Assembly: GCA_031253835.1 (NCBI GenBank)
Contig: JAIRVP010000014.1
Location: 40,176-104,175 of the forward strand
Reading direction: 5' to 3'
DNA from: Burkholderia sp.
Lineage (GTDB): Bacteria > Pseudomonadota > Gammaproteobacteria > Burkholderiales > Burkholderiaceae
DNA: 64,000 nucleotides
Part shown: piece by piece, positions 47,379 through 55,593 of the stretch
Layout: every line of letters begins with the position of its first letter
Position numbering within the stretch: the first letter of the stretch is position 1
The notes under the pieces: model-generated
Seen by the model: only the letters and a program-made list of their open reading frames with translations
What the model was told of the DNA's origin: nothing
The model's database searches: none
Position numbers and translations under genes: made by a program

Positions 47379-48955
47379 CCGCCGCGACTGTGCAGGCCGC
47401 GCACGAAGAGACCGTTTCGCTGCGCGCATGGGTCGCGGTGCTCGGCGGCGTGTTCGGCTGTTTCATGGCCGGCATGAACGTGCACGTGACCAACGCGTCG
47501 CTGCCCGACATCCGCGGCTCGCTCGGCGCGAGCTTCGAGGAGGGTTCGTGGATCACCACCGCGTACCTGGTCGCCGAGATCGTCGTGATTCCGCTCACCG
47601 GCTGGCTCGTGCAGGTGTTTTCCGCGCGGCGCGTGCTGCTGGTCGGCGCGACCGGTTTCCTCGCGTTCTCGCTCGCGTGCTCGGTCGCGCCGAGCATTTC
47701 GACGATGATCGCCGCGCGTGCGCTGCAGGGTGCGTTCGGCGGCGTGCTGATTCCGCTGTCGTTCCAGCTGATCGTCACTGAATTGCCGTCGTCGAAGCAC
47801 CCGCTCGGGATGGCGCTGTTCGCGATTGCGAACAACGTCGCGCAGGCGGCCGGGCCGTCGATCGGCGGCTGGCTGACCGACATGTATTCGTGGCGCTGGA
47901 TCTTCTACCTGCAGATTCCGCCGGCGATCGCGCTGGTCGCGGCGATCGGCTGGGCGATCCGGCCGGTACCCGTTCAGCCCGGGATGCTCAGGCGGGCGGA
48001 CTGGTTCGGGATCGCGACGATGGCGCTCGGGTTGAGCGCGCTGCAGATCGTGCTGGAGGAGGGCGGACGCAAGGACTGGTTCGCGTCGAACCTGATCGTC
48101 GAACTGTCGATCGTCGCGGCGGTCGGGCTGGCCGCGTTCGTCGCGATCGAGCTGCGGCGCAAGGAGCCGTTCATCAACCTGCGCCTCCTGGGCCGCTACA
48201 ACTTCGGGATCGCGAGCCTGATGCAGTTCCTGTTCGGCGCGGTGGTGTTCGGCGTGGTGTTCCTCGTGCCGAACTACTTCGCGGAACTGCACGGCTACAG
48301 CGCGCGCGACATCGGCCTCGCGATGATTCCGTACGGGCTCGTGCAGTTCGCGATGTCGTTCCTCACGCCGCCGCTGATGCGCCGCACGAGCCCGCGCACG
48401 ACGATCGTGCTCGGCTTCGTGCTGGTCGCGGCCGGGTGCCTGATGAACATTCACCTCGACGCCGACGCCGCATCGAACGTGATCGTCCCGTCGCTGATCG
48501 TGCGCGGGATCGGGCAGTCGTTTGTCGTGATCGCGCTGGCCGTGATGGCCGTCGACGGGATCGAGAAGGCGCAGCTCGGATCGGCGTCCGGCGTGTTCAA
48601 CATGGTCCGCAACGTCGGCGGCGCGATCGGCATCGCGGTGATGAGCCAGATTGTCGTCGAGCGGCAGAAGCTGCACGCGATGCGCATCGGCGAGGCGGTC
48701 ACGCCGTTTTCCGAAGCGTTTCAGGAGCGCATGGCGATGCTGGCGCGGCTGCTCGCGCGCGTGCATGCGCCGCGCGCGGACGTGCTGCCCGGCGGATCGA
48801 TCTCCGGCGTGCACGAACTCGCGCTCGGGCTCGTCAACCAGCGCGTGATGCGCGAGGCGCTGTTGATGGCGTACAGCGATACGTTCCTGATCGCCGGGAT
48901 CGCGATGATCGGGTGTACGGTGGCGGCGTTCGTGTTGAAGGGGAAGAAGACGTGA
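47375..48955 (+). CDS. emrB: DHA2 family multidrug efflux pump (EmrB type)
   Basis: A 526-residue inner-membrane transporter of the major facilitator superfamily with fourteen hydrophobic segments. Family landmarks are MNVHVTNASLPDIRGSLGASFEEGSWITTAYLVAEIVVIPLTGWL and GLGQSFVV-like repeats. It exports hydrophobic drugs or toxic compounds by proton antiport. The GTG start overlaps the emrA stop, so translation is coupled. With the two upstream genes it forms a complete tripartite pump spanning both membranes; the AraC gene read away from it probably regulates it. Confidence 0.94.
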   Translation: MTAATVQAAHEETVSLRAWVAVLGGVFGCFMAGMNVHVTNASLPDIRGSLGASFEEGSWITTAYLVAEIVVIPLTGWLVQVFSARRVLLVGATGFLAFSLACSVAPSISTMIAARALQGAFGGVLIPLSFQLIVTELPSSKHPLGMALFAIANNVAQAAGPSIGGWLTDMYSWRWIFYLQIPPAIALVAAIGWAIRPVPVQPGMLRRADWFGIATMALGLSALQIVLEEGGRKDWFASNLIVELSIVAAVGLAAFVAIELRRKEPFINLRLLGRYNFGIASLMQFLFGAVVFGVVFLVPNYFAELHGYSARDIGLAMIPYGLVQFAMSFLTPPLMRRTSPRTTIVLGFVLVAAGCLMNIHLDADAASNVIVPSLIVRGIGQSFVVIALAVMAVDGIEKAQLGSASGVFNMVRNVGGAIGIAVMSQIVVERQKLHAMRIGEAVTPFSEAFQERMAMLARLLARVHAPRADVLPGGSISGVHELALGLVNQRVMREALLMAYSDTFLIAGIAMIGCTVAAFVLKGKKT

Positions 48956-48978
48956 TGGTGGCGGGCGCCACCGTGCCG

Positions 48979-49833
48979 CTACGCCGCCACCGGCTCCCAA
49001 GACAGCAGCGGCGCGAGCGCCTTCGCCTGCGGCAGCCGCATGATCGTGTCCAGCGCGGTGGCCTCCAGCCGGCGGCGCTGCGCGATATCGTGCACCAGCT
49101 CGACGCACGTATCGACCAGCGCGTCGTAAGGCGCTGCGCGAAATCCTGCCACGTAGTCCGGATCGACCGACGTCGTCGGCGACACCTCGCCGACGATCGC
49201 CTTGCCGTTCGTCATCAGATAGAACGCGCGCACGACCTCGAAGATGTGCGACGCATAGTGATGCAGGTTCAGCACGACCTTCGCGCGCGCGATATACGCG
49301 TCGCGCCCGGCACCGTAGATCCCGCCGCTGACGATCCCGACTTTCAGTCCACGTGCCTGCAGCGCTTCAAGCACTGCCGCACGACGCGGCCCGATCGTGC
49401 CGTAGAACAGCACGTCGATGTCCTGCTCGACGTTGTCCGGAATGCGGCGCAGCTTCGGATGAAACCCGAGCTTCAGATAGCGCGCATGGTCGATGCCGAG
49501 CGTCTTCAGCTTCGCGATGTTGCGCGCACTGTAGTCCCAGGTTTCGTATTTCGACGTCCAGCGGTAAATGTTCGCGTTCCACGGCTGTTCGTCGACATGA
49601 ATCTGCTCGGTGTTGACGACGATGGTGTCGTCCGGCACGTACTCGGTCGCGGACGGATCGGCGAGATGGCAGCCGATCAGGATGTTCCGCGCATCGGACA
49701 TCATGTCGTTCTCGGTGACATGCACGACCTGACCGAGATCTTCGAGCCCGCAGGCGATCACTTCGGCGAGTTCGGTGAATGCGCCCGAGTGCGCGTAGCC
49801 GGGCGGGCGGACGATGCAGATGTTGTAGTCCAT
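48979..49833 (-). CDS. Glycosyltransferase-like protein
   Basis: A 284-residue protein with an N-terminal Rossmann-like half (NICIVRPPGYAHSGAFTELAEVIACGL) and a C-terminal half with IDVLFYGTIGPRRAAVLEALQARGLKV and KVVLNLHHYASHIFEVVRAFYLMTNGKAIVGE. The latter resembles the nucleotide-sugar side of GT-B glycosyltransferases (CgeB-like). The ATG at 49833 has AAGGAG nine bases before it; a second ATG three codons upstream is unlikely as it abuts that site. It is paired with the TPR glycosyltransferase on the same strand, 19 bases apart. Confidence 0.7.
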   Translation of the reverse strand: MDYNICIVRPPGYAHSGAFTELAEVIACGLEDLGQVVHVTENDMMSDARNILIGCHLADPSATEYVPDDTIVVNTEQIHVDEQPWNANIYRWTSKYETWDYSARNIAKLKTLGIDHARYLKLGFHPKLRRIPDNVEQDIDVLFYGTIGPRRAAVLEALQARGLKVGIVSGGIYGAGRDAYIARAKVVLNLHHYASHIFEVVRAFYLMTNGKAIVGEVSPTTSVDPDYVAGFRAAPYDALVDTCVELVHDIAQRRRLEATALDTIMRLPQAKALAPLLSWEPVAA

Positions 49834-49852
49834 GACGGGCATCTCCTTCCGG

Positions 49853-51451
49853 TCAGCCGACGAGATCGCGAAGATCGGCGGCGGCTTCGTCCAGCACCGG
49901 GTTCCAGTCGGCGAACGTCTTCTGACGGTACAGCGACGCGCTCGGGTAGAACGGGCTGTCGCGCCGGTCGTGCTGCCACACCCAGTGAGGGTTCGCATCG
50001 AGCAGCACCCAGGTGAACTGGCCGAGCGCACTGCTCAGGTGCGACATCGACGTGCAGACGGTAATCACGAGATCGAGCGCACCGACGAATGCGGCGGTGT
50101 CGTCGAGCGTTCGCCATTCGCGCGTGAAGTCGTTCACGACGAAGCCGTCCGACCGCGCGGCTTCGATGTCATGCTGCGCGCCAGGCTGCAGCGAGTAGAA
50201 CGCGACATCCTGCTGCAAGTCGCCGAAGGCTTCCGCGAACCGTTCGAGGCCGACACGGCGGAAGCGGTTGCGCTGGTGCGTGAGGCTGCCCGTCCACGCA
50301 AGGCCGACCTTCAGACGCCTCTCTCCCGCGAGCGCCGTGCGCCACGCGTCGATCGCGCCTGCATCGGCGTGGAGGTAAGGCGTCGTCGTGGCGATCGCGT
50401 CGCCGTCGACGCCGAGCATCCCCGGAATGCTCATCAGCGGCAGCTCGAAATCGAACGCGGGAAGATCCCCGATTTGCGTGCTGGTGTCGAACACGTCGAC
50501 ATGTTGCGCGAGACTGCGCTCGAACAGCGCACCGAGCATCGGGAAGGCATTCCACACGATCCGCCCGCCTTCGCGATGCACACGCTCCGCGAGCAGCGGC
50601 AGATAGCGGCAGAACTGCAGCGCGTCGCCGAGGCCCTGTTCGCCCCACACGAGCAGCGTCTTTCCCTTCAGCGATTCGCCGCGCCAGCGCGGAGCGGGAA
50701 AGACCGGCAGGTTGCCGCGCAGCTCACCCGAGCCTTCCCAGCGCGATTCGTAATTCCGCCACCCCGATGCGAAATCGCCGCGCGCGAGCTGGAGCAGCGA
50801 CAGGTTGTGGCGGTAGGTCGGGTTGTGCGGCGCGAGTCCGATCGCATGCGCTGCGTAGCGTTCGGCGTCGCCCCACTGCTGGGCTTCCTTCAAGGCGGTG
50901 GCCGCGTTGTTCACGGCAAGCGCGTTGTCCGGTGCGAGCGCGACCGCCCGCGTGGCGGCCCGCAATGCGCCGTCGAGGTCGAAGCGGTCGATGCGGGTGA
51001 TGACGGCGTTGGTCCACGCGCGCTCGTCGTCGGGGTTGTCGTCGAGCGCGCCTTCGATGAGCGCGAATTCCACTTCAGGGTCGCCGCCAGTCAGCCGGAT
51101 CGCCAGCGCGAGGTTGTTCTTGAGCGACGGCCACGACGGCGCGAGTTCGAGCGTGCGGCGATACGGCGCGATGGCGTCCGCGTGGCGTCCGGCCATCTGC
51201 ATCGCATAGCCGCAGTTGAATGCAGCCGCGGGGGAATCCGGCCGCAGCTCCCAATGCGCGGCGGCGAGCTTGGCGGCACGTCGGACTTCGCCGCGATCGA
51301 TCAGCGTTTGTGTCGCGGTGGCGACGGCGTCGTCGTTCACGTCGAGCGACGATGCGTCGACCAACGTAGCGAGCGTCGCGGGGTCGATGCCGTGTGCCTG
51401 CAGCGCGGTGTTGTCGAAAGAGGGCGTGTCGTGGGTCGTCGTGATCTGCAT
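49853..51451 (-). CDS. TPR-repeat glycosyltransferase-like protein
   Basis: A 532-residue protein. Residues about 45-240 form tetratricopeptide repeats (HWELRPDSPAAAFNCGYAMQMAGRHADAIAPYRRTLELAP and similar). The C-terminal part (about 250-532) resembles GT-B/heptosyltransferase folds: LLVWGEQGLGDALQFCRYLPLLAER, GLAWTGSLTHQRNRFRRV and FVGALDLVITVCTSMSHLSSALG. This layout is common in enzymes that glycosylate surface proteins. It starts a two-gene unit; the promoter region upstream holds three TAGGA-type sites. Target unknown. Confidence 0.8.
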   Translation of the reverse strand: MQITTTHDTPSFDNTALQAHGIDPATLATLVDASSLDVNDDAVATATQTLIDRGEVRRAAKLAAAHWELRPDSPAAAFNCGYAMQMAGRHADAIAPYRRTLELAPSWPSLKNNLALAIRLTGGDPEVEFALIEGALDDNPDDERAWTNAVITRIDRFDLDGALRAATRAVALAPDNALAVNNAATALKEAQQWGDAERYAAHAIGLAPHNPTYRHNLSLLQLARGDFASGWRNYESRWEGSGELRGNLPVFPAPRWRGESLKGKTLLVWGEQGLGDALQFCRYLPLLAERVHREGGRIVWNAFPMLGALFERSLAQHVDVFDTSTQIGDLPAFDFELPLMSIPGMLGVDGDAIATTTPYLHADAGAIDAWRTALAGERRLKVGLAWTGSLTHQRNRFRRVGLERFAEAFGDLQQDVAFYSLQPGAQHDIEAARSDGFVVNDFTREWRTLDDTAAFVGALDLVITVCTSMSHLSSALGQFTWVLLDANPHWVWQHDRRDSPFYPSASLYRQKTFADWNPVLDEAAADLRDLVG

Positions 51452-51598
51452 GTCGGGTCGCTCCGGAAGTCAGCCCGCGCATCGCGGCGGTCTGTTATGG
51501 GGTCGGTTCTGACGCGCGGGGTGGCTTGTACCGGTGGGCACAAAACGGTATGGCGTCGTCTTGACCTCAACTTTATGCAGCCGTGTCCGATTGCTAAA

Positions 51599-51612
51599 TA
51601 GGACGAGTCCGA
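51599..51612. promoter_or_regulatory. TAGGA-N4-TCCTA site
   Basis: TAGGACGAGTCCGA, one mismatch from a perfect TAGGA-N4-TCCTA palindrome. About 148 bases upstream of the TPR glycosyltransferase start. Confidence 0.55.
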
Positions 51613-51669
51613 ATTGAAGATGCTGTACGAAGGCGACTTGATCGCTGGCGTTGCGACTCGTCCCGCTTG

Positions 51670-51683
51670 TAGTCCCAGTCCTA
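51670..51683. promoter_or_regulatory. TAGGA-N4-TCCTA site, degenerate left arm
   Basis: TAGTCCCAGTCCTA: the right arm is exact, the left arm has two changes. Second of three sites in this gap. Confidence 0.4.
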
Positions 51684-51706
51684 TTTTTACGTTTGCGGCT
51701 CGCCAA

Positions 51707-51720
51707 TAAGACCTGTCCGA
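51707..51720. promoter_or_regulatory. TAGGA-N4-TCCTA site
   Basis: TAAGACCTGTCCGA, two mismatches from the palindrome. It lies 84 bases before the small membrane protein gene at 51804. Confidence 0.45.
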
Positions 51721-51803
51721 TAGAGATCGCATCCGGCGATCTTTTTAATACGCAGTATTCCGGCCGACGTCGTTCGGCAACTATCTGACAGGGGGTACTG
51801 ACG

Positions 51804-52118
51804 ATGAGCGCAGCAGATTTTCTGGTGAAAGGCACCGTGATCGGGATGGTCGCGAGTGCGGCAACTGTCGGCCTGGTTCACGTGGTGGTCGAGTTCGGCA
51901 CGCGCTGGTCGTCGAACGGCATGGTCGTGACGATCGCGACCGCGTTGCTGATGGCGATGGCGCTGCTCGCACCGCCGCTCGTCGCCGCCTGGCGCAACCG
52001 TCACGAAGCGGTCGATCCGTTCTACGAGCCGGCGGCGTTGAAGCCGATGCTGCAGGGGCGCATGGTCGGCATCGCGATGGGCATCCTGTTCGGCATGTCG
52101 ATCGTGACGGGGTGGTGA
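51804..52118 (+). CDS. Small membrane protein
   Basis: A 104-residue protein with two or three hydrophobic segments (about residues 8-30, 40-62 and 88-103), separated by AAWRNRHEAVDPFYEPAALKP. I do not recognise the family. It overlaps the glycosyltransferase gene region downstream and is probably its operon partner; in such loci a small membrane protein may help present or flip the substrate, but that is only a guess. TGACAGGGGGTACTGACG before the ATG holds a purine-rich ribosome-binding site. Confidence 0.7.
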   Translation: MSAADFLVKGTVIGMVASAATVGLVHVVVEFGTRWSSNGMVVTIATALLMAMALLAPPLVAAWRNRHEAVDPFYEPAALKPMLQGRMVGIAMGILFGMSIVTGW

Positions 52119-52126
52119 GGATGACG

Positions 52127-52876
52127 ATGCCCGTGACCGACAGACCTACCGTGTGCAGCACGCTTCGCGTGATTTCGCTGCAAGACGCGCGTGGCCGCCG
52201 CGACGCGTTTCGCGCGAACAACCGCGCGCTTGATTTCGAGTTCGTCGATGCGATCGACGGGCGGGCGCTGTCGGATGCGGACATTGCCGCGAGCGGGTTG
52301 TTCGCGGACGGCCTGCCGTACTCGCGCGGCGCGATCGGCATCGCGATGACCACGCATCGCCTGTGGACCGACATCGCGGCAGGCAACGAACTCGTGACGA
52401 TTGTCGAGGACGACGCGATCTTCCGCCCGGACTTCAACGATGCGGCGATGCAGTTCCTCGCCGCGCATGCCGACTGTTGCGACTTCGTCGCGTGGGGCTA
52501 CAACTTCGATTCGATCCTGCGCGGCACGATTTTCAACAACCGCACGCCGGTCACGATGCGTTTCGACGAAGCGGCACTCGCGCAGGCCGTCGACGATTTC
52601 CGCGCCGATCGCGGCCCCGTGCTCGTGATGAACCTGCTCGAGTTCTACGGGATCTGCGCGTACACGATCTCGCCGGCCGGCGCGCGTTTCCTGCTCGACC
52701 ACTGCTTTCCGCTGCGACCGGAGACGCTGTACTCGCATGGCCTCGGCCGCACGCTGCCGAACTACGGGATCGACGTCGCGATGAACAAGTTTTACGGCGC
52801 GATGCGCAGCGTGGCTGCATTTCCGCCGCTCGCCGTGACGATGAACGCGCGTGAGACGTCGACGATCCAGGGGTGA
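52127..52876 (+). CDS. Glycosyltransferase family 25 protein
   Basis: A 249-residue enzyme of the LPS glycosyltransferase 25 family. It has LRVISLQDARGRRDAFRANN at the N-terminus (the usual I-N-L-x-R-R pattern), SRGAIGIAMTTHRLWTDIAAG, and the metal/nucleotide-sugar motif VTIVEDDAIFRPDF near residue 95. Such enzymes add sugars to LPS, adhesins or other glycans. The frame opens with GTG at 52112; the ATG at 52127 is six bases after GAGG and is the better start. It is coupled to the small membrane protein gene. Confidence 0.88.
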   Translation: MPVTDRPTVCSTLRVISLQDARGRRDAFRANNRALDFEFVDAIDGRALSDADIAASGLFADGLPYSRGAIGIAMTTHRLWTDIAAGNELVTIVEDDAIFRPDFNDAAMQFLAAHADCCDFVAWGYNFDSILRGTIFNNRTPVTMRFDEAALAQAVDDFRADRGPVLVMNLLEFYGICAYTISPAGARFLLDHCFPLRPETLYSHGLGRTLPNYGIDVAMNKFYGAMRSVAAFPPLAVTMNARETSTIQG

Positions 52877-53033
52877 TGCACATGGATGCGGAACGCGAAG
52901 GCCGCGCACACGCGTTTGCGCGGAATAGGACCCGGCTGATTGTGCGGACACCGTGCGCGCTTCGACAATGCAATGGTCGGGCGTTTGCATGGTTCCCGTT
53001 CGACACCTTGTGTCCGAAGCACCCGCTTCGGTT

Positions 53034-53067
53034 GACGCGCTGCCCGGTCCGGGCGGCGTCTTTTTTT
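53034..53067 (+). terminator. Terminator after GT25 gene
   Basis: Two-part stem (GACGC/GCGTC outside, GCCCG/CGGGC inside) followed by seven T, 158 bases after the glycosyltransferase stop. Confidence 0.75.
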
Positions 53068-53182
53068 CGCCCGTGCGGCCGGGACGAACGGCCCGGCATG
53101 GGCCGGGCAGACACGCATGAATGCCTTGCGGCGGCCGGTGGGCTCGGCCGTATCTGCACCTTTGAGGGTCGCAGGTTGGGAG

Positions 53183-53203
53183 AACGCTGCCTCATGCGAG
53201 CGC
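53183..53203 (+). repeat. 21-base direct repeat, copy 1
   Basis: AACGCTGCCTCATGCGAGCG plus one further C, identical to 55596-55616 in the same orientation. The two copies bracket the PpiC and RES/Xre genes. Confidence 0.6.
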
Positions 53204-53421
53204 AGGGCATTCATCCGTGTTTCACGCGTCGCCGCTGGCGACACCATTCCGATACTCGACGAGGCCGACGCACTCGGCCCGTCTTCCCCGCACGCCGCTG
53301 CGCGATCACATGCGCGCGGCCCTACGGGCGCCGACACGATCGGCTGCCTGCGGCGATTCCGCCGCGTTCCCCGTCGCCGCCGACACGCGCGGCTTCTCCC
53401 TCCCTCGATGAAGGAATCCTC

Positions 53422-54264
53422 ATGAAGAAGCATTACTTTTCCATTGTCTCCACCCTGATCGCACTCGCGTGCGCCTGCGGTGCCCCCGTTGCCCGCGCCG
53501 CAGGCACGAAAACCGAAACACCGCTGCCGGCGGGCGTCGAAGCGGTCGTCAACAACACGCCGATTGCACGCGCCGACGTCGACAGCGTCATCCAGGCTGC
53601 CGGCCTGACCGATACGCCGGAAGCGCGCGCGAAGGTCAAGAGCGACCTGATCGTGCAGCAACTGGTCGAACAGGCGGCGGACAAGGACAACTACGGCAGC
53701 CGGCCCGAAGCCGTCAAGGCCGCGATGCGCGCACGTACCGTGGCGGCATCGGAACTGTTCCTGCGTGACCACGCTCGCCCGCAGCCGGTGACCGATGCGC
53801 AGGTGAAGGCGCGTTACGACGCGATCGTCGCGAATGCCGCGCAGTTTGAATATCGTGCGGAAGTGATCGCCGTGGCCGATGTCGCGACGATGAACGCCGC
53901 GATCGCCGAACTGAACAAGGGCACCGCGTTCGACGCGGTTGCGAAGCAATACAACACGGCCGCGAACGGCGGCGTCGCGCAATGGGTCGAGTTGCGTACG
54001 CCGGTGGCCGAAGGCCGCACCGGTGGCATGCCGACGACGCTCGCGCAGGCGATTACGTCGCTGAAGCCGGGTGCAGTCGCGGCGCCGTTCCAGCTCGGTA
54101 ACGCACACGTGATCGTGAAGCTCGACGAGAAGCGGGCGACGACTGTGCCGACGTTTGAGGCTGCGAAGCACGTGCTGCGTCAGCAGCTCGAAGCGCAGGC
54201 GCAACAGCGTGCGCTGGCGGCGGTGGTCGACAAGCTGGCCCAGCAGGCGACGATTCAGCAGTAA
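53422..54264 (+). CDS. Periplasmic parvulin-type peptidyl-prolyl isomerase
   Basis: A 280-residue exported foldase. Signal peptide residues 1-26 (ending ARA-AG), an N-terminal helical domain of SurA/PrsA type (VVNNTPIARADVDSVIQAAGL), a parvulin core with VIAVADVATMNAAIAELNKGTAFDAVAKQYNTAANGG and LKPGAVAAPFQLGNAHVIVKLDEKR, and a C-terminal helix. It would assist folding of secreted or outer-membrane proteins. AAGGAATCC precedes the ATG at 53422. The open frame upstream is not part of it. Confidence 0.9.
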   Translation: MKKHYFSIVSTLIALACACGAPVARAAGTKTETPLPAGVEAVVNNTPIARADVDSVIQAAGLTDTPEARAKVKSDLIVQQLVEQAADKDNYGSRPEAVKAAMRARTVAASELFLRDHARPQPVTDAQVKARYDAIVANAAQFEYRAEVIAVADVATMNAAIAELNKGTAFDAVAKQYNTAANGGVAQWVELRTPVAEGRTGGMPTTLAQAITSLKPGAVAAPFQLGNAHVIVKLDEKRATTVPTFEAAKHVLRQQLEAQAQQRALAAVVDKLAQQATIQQ

Positions 54265-54295
54265 GCGGCCCGCGTTTCAGGCACGCCTCATGAAT

Positions 54296-54337
54296 ATCGG
54301 CCCGTCGCTCGAATCGAGCGCGGGCCGATTTCATTTC
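54296..54337. terminator. Terminator between PpiC and RES toxin genes
   Basis: Stem ATCGGCCCG (54296-54304) with CGGGCCGAT (54321-54329), continued inward, followed by TTCATTTC. It sits between convergent genes. Confidence 0.65.
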
Positions 54338-54813
54338 AACGCGTGACCGAACAGGCGTGGGTCCGGTGTGAAGGGTTCGGTGCTGACCACCTTGACGGTC
54401 TTCATGTCCGGATGAAGTGGGTTCAGCATTAAATTGGTGTCGGTCGGGCATACCACCGATGGCACGCGCATGGCCAGTTGCTCACAGGCTTCCAGCCATT
54501 GTTGGCCAAGCTTCACCGTGGATTTTGGGTCTTGTGTGAGGTCTGCCCAGCCGTTCGGTCGTGTCGGGGTAAACGCGTCGTCACAAGCGGCGTCTGGCAC
54601 TTCGAGTGTCACCAGGTAATACCCGCCAGCCGGCATCAAACCGGCCATATGAACAAGCGCTTCGAGTAGCGCGGTCGACGCATGAGCGCATGTGTACACG
54701 ACGCGCATTCCGCGAGGGTTCCAGCGTCCACCGGCCAGCGCGGCGCCATTGCCGCTCAAATCGTCGGCCCGGTAGTAGCCACGGCGCTCTTTGGCGAGTC
54801 GAAACAACCTCAT
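54331..54813 (-). CDS. RES-domain toxin
   Basis: A 160-residue toxin of the RES family, enzymes that degrade NAD+ and halt growth. The RES signature is seen in RGYYRADDLSGNGAALAGGRWNPRGMRVVYTCAHASTALLEALVH: the Arg, Trp-Asn and Glu positions of the family. It overlaps the antitoxin gene by four bases (ATGA), with the antitoxin first. This fits a type II toxin-antitoxin pair. Confidence 0.9.
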   Translation of the reverse strand: MRLFRLAKERRGYYRADDLSGNGAALAGGRWNPRGMRVVYTCAHASTALLEALVHMAGLMPAGGYYLVTLEVPDAACDDAFTPTRPNGWADLTQDPKSTVKLGQQWLEACEQLAMRVPSVVCPTDTNLMLNPLHPDMKTVKVVSTEPFTPDPRLFGHALK

Positions 54814-55319
54814 GCGCCAATTCCGTGAATGACGCGCATCAGCAGATCCCTTACGCGGTCATATCCCGGCTGCGAATCGAGTACTTCGAGTGGTCGCAGC
54901 CCGCCCAGCTCCGCGTGCGGCAGTTGCATCCATTCACCGGCAAGCACGTCGTTCTCGAATACGTCTACCGCGAGCCGGAATACGTACAGCACGCGTGCGA
55001 CACGATCGGATTCGGAAGGGGACAGACGTTCTTCGCGTGCGATCTTGCGCAGGATTGTGGAACTCGGGAGGCCGAGTCCGGCGAGCAGCGTCTGGACGGG
55101 TACATGCAATAGATCTTTCGCGACACGGTCGACAATATTGGCTTCCATACCTTCGCGAATCTGTCGGCGCTGCTCAAGGGCATCGAACTGGCCGAGGAAC
55201 ATCTCAATATCGTGGCTGCGGGTACCGAGTTGCTTCGAACCGACGGTTGGCCTGGCTGCTTTCGCAGCTGCCTGACGAGTAGCTGATTGCCGGCCGGCAG
55301 GGTGATTTCGTGCCATGGC
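54810..55319 (-). CDS. Xre/MbcA/ParS-type antitoxin
   Basis: A 169-residue antitoxin partner of the RES toxin. The N-terminal 50 residues are basic and disordered-looking. The central part has the helix-turn-helix (VPVQTLLAGLGLPSSTILRKIAREERLSPSESDRVARVLYVF) and the C-terminal domain (AVDVFENDVLAGEWMQLPHAELGGLRPLEVLDSQPGYDRV) is the MbcA/ParS/Xre toxin-binding type. Earlier ATG codons exist (55355, 55403) but lie within or before the promoter, so the ATG at 55319 is the only one that the mRNA can carry. Confidence 0.88.
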   Translation of the reverse strand, partial: AMARNHPAGRQSATRQAAAKAARPTVGSKQLGTRSHDIEMFLGQFDALEQRRQIREGMEANIVDRVAKDLLHVPVQTLLAGLGLPSSTILRKIAREERLSPSESDRVARVLYVFRLAVDVFENDVLAGEWMQLPHAELGGLRPLEVLDSQPGYDRVRDLLMRVIHGIGA

Positions 55320-55331
55320 GACATGCCTATC

Positions 55332-55381
55332 AAATGAGAATTTCAATTCTCTCATTTTAGATTCGTTCAACTGAGAGTCAA
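55332..55381 (-). promoter_or_regulatory. Promoter and operator of the RES/Xre operon
   Basis: On the minus strand: -35 TTGACT (55376-55381), 16 bases, -10 TAAAAT (55354-55359). An imperfect inverted repeat (ATGAGAATT with AATTCTCTCAT, 55332-55358) overlaps the -10 and the start point. This is the expected place for the antitoxin to repress its own operon. Confidence 0.7.
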
Positions 55382-55593
55382 GACTTTCTCGTTTGGTGCG
55401 CATGCCGATGCTCCAGATGGGGCGACCAACGGAGACCAGGGAACGCTGCCGCAGCGGGAGGCAGATTCAGCCTGGTCTGATTGGCTGTGACAATCGTTCA
55501 CGTTAAATTGATCGGGTGTGGCGCCTGAGCCGCTTCGGCGGCGGCCGCTGGGCCCGGCCGCAGTCATGCTATGCAACTTGATAGCACCTACTC

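Larger units (their letters stand above)
51452..51803. promoter_or_regulatory. Divergent promoter region of glycosyltransferase locus
   Basis: A 352-base, AT-richer gap between the divergent glycosyltransferase units. It contains three copies of a GGAC/GTCC-type palindrome at 51599-51612, 51670-51683 and 51707-51720. No gene is present. Confidence 0.6.
52877..53421. other. Gene-free stretch with terminator and repeat
   Basis: 545 bases without a convincing gene. It contains a partial TAGGA site (52926-52939), a terminator (53034-53067) and one copy of a 21-base direct repeat (53183-53203). The frame of the PpiC gene is open back to 52873, but its signal peptide starts only at 53422. Confidence 0.5.

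Noticed and set aside
52926..52939. TAGGACCCGGCTGA as a member of the palindrome set
   Set aside because: Right arm too degenerate and it lies after a gene rather than before one.
52873..53421. N-terminal extension of the PpiC gene
   Set aside because: The frame is open, but the signal peptide and ribosome-binding site place the start at 53422, and a terminator lies inside the extension.
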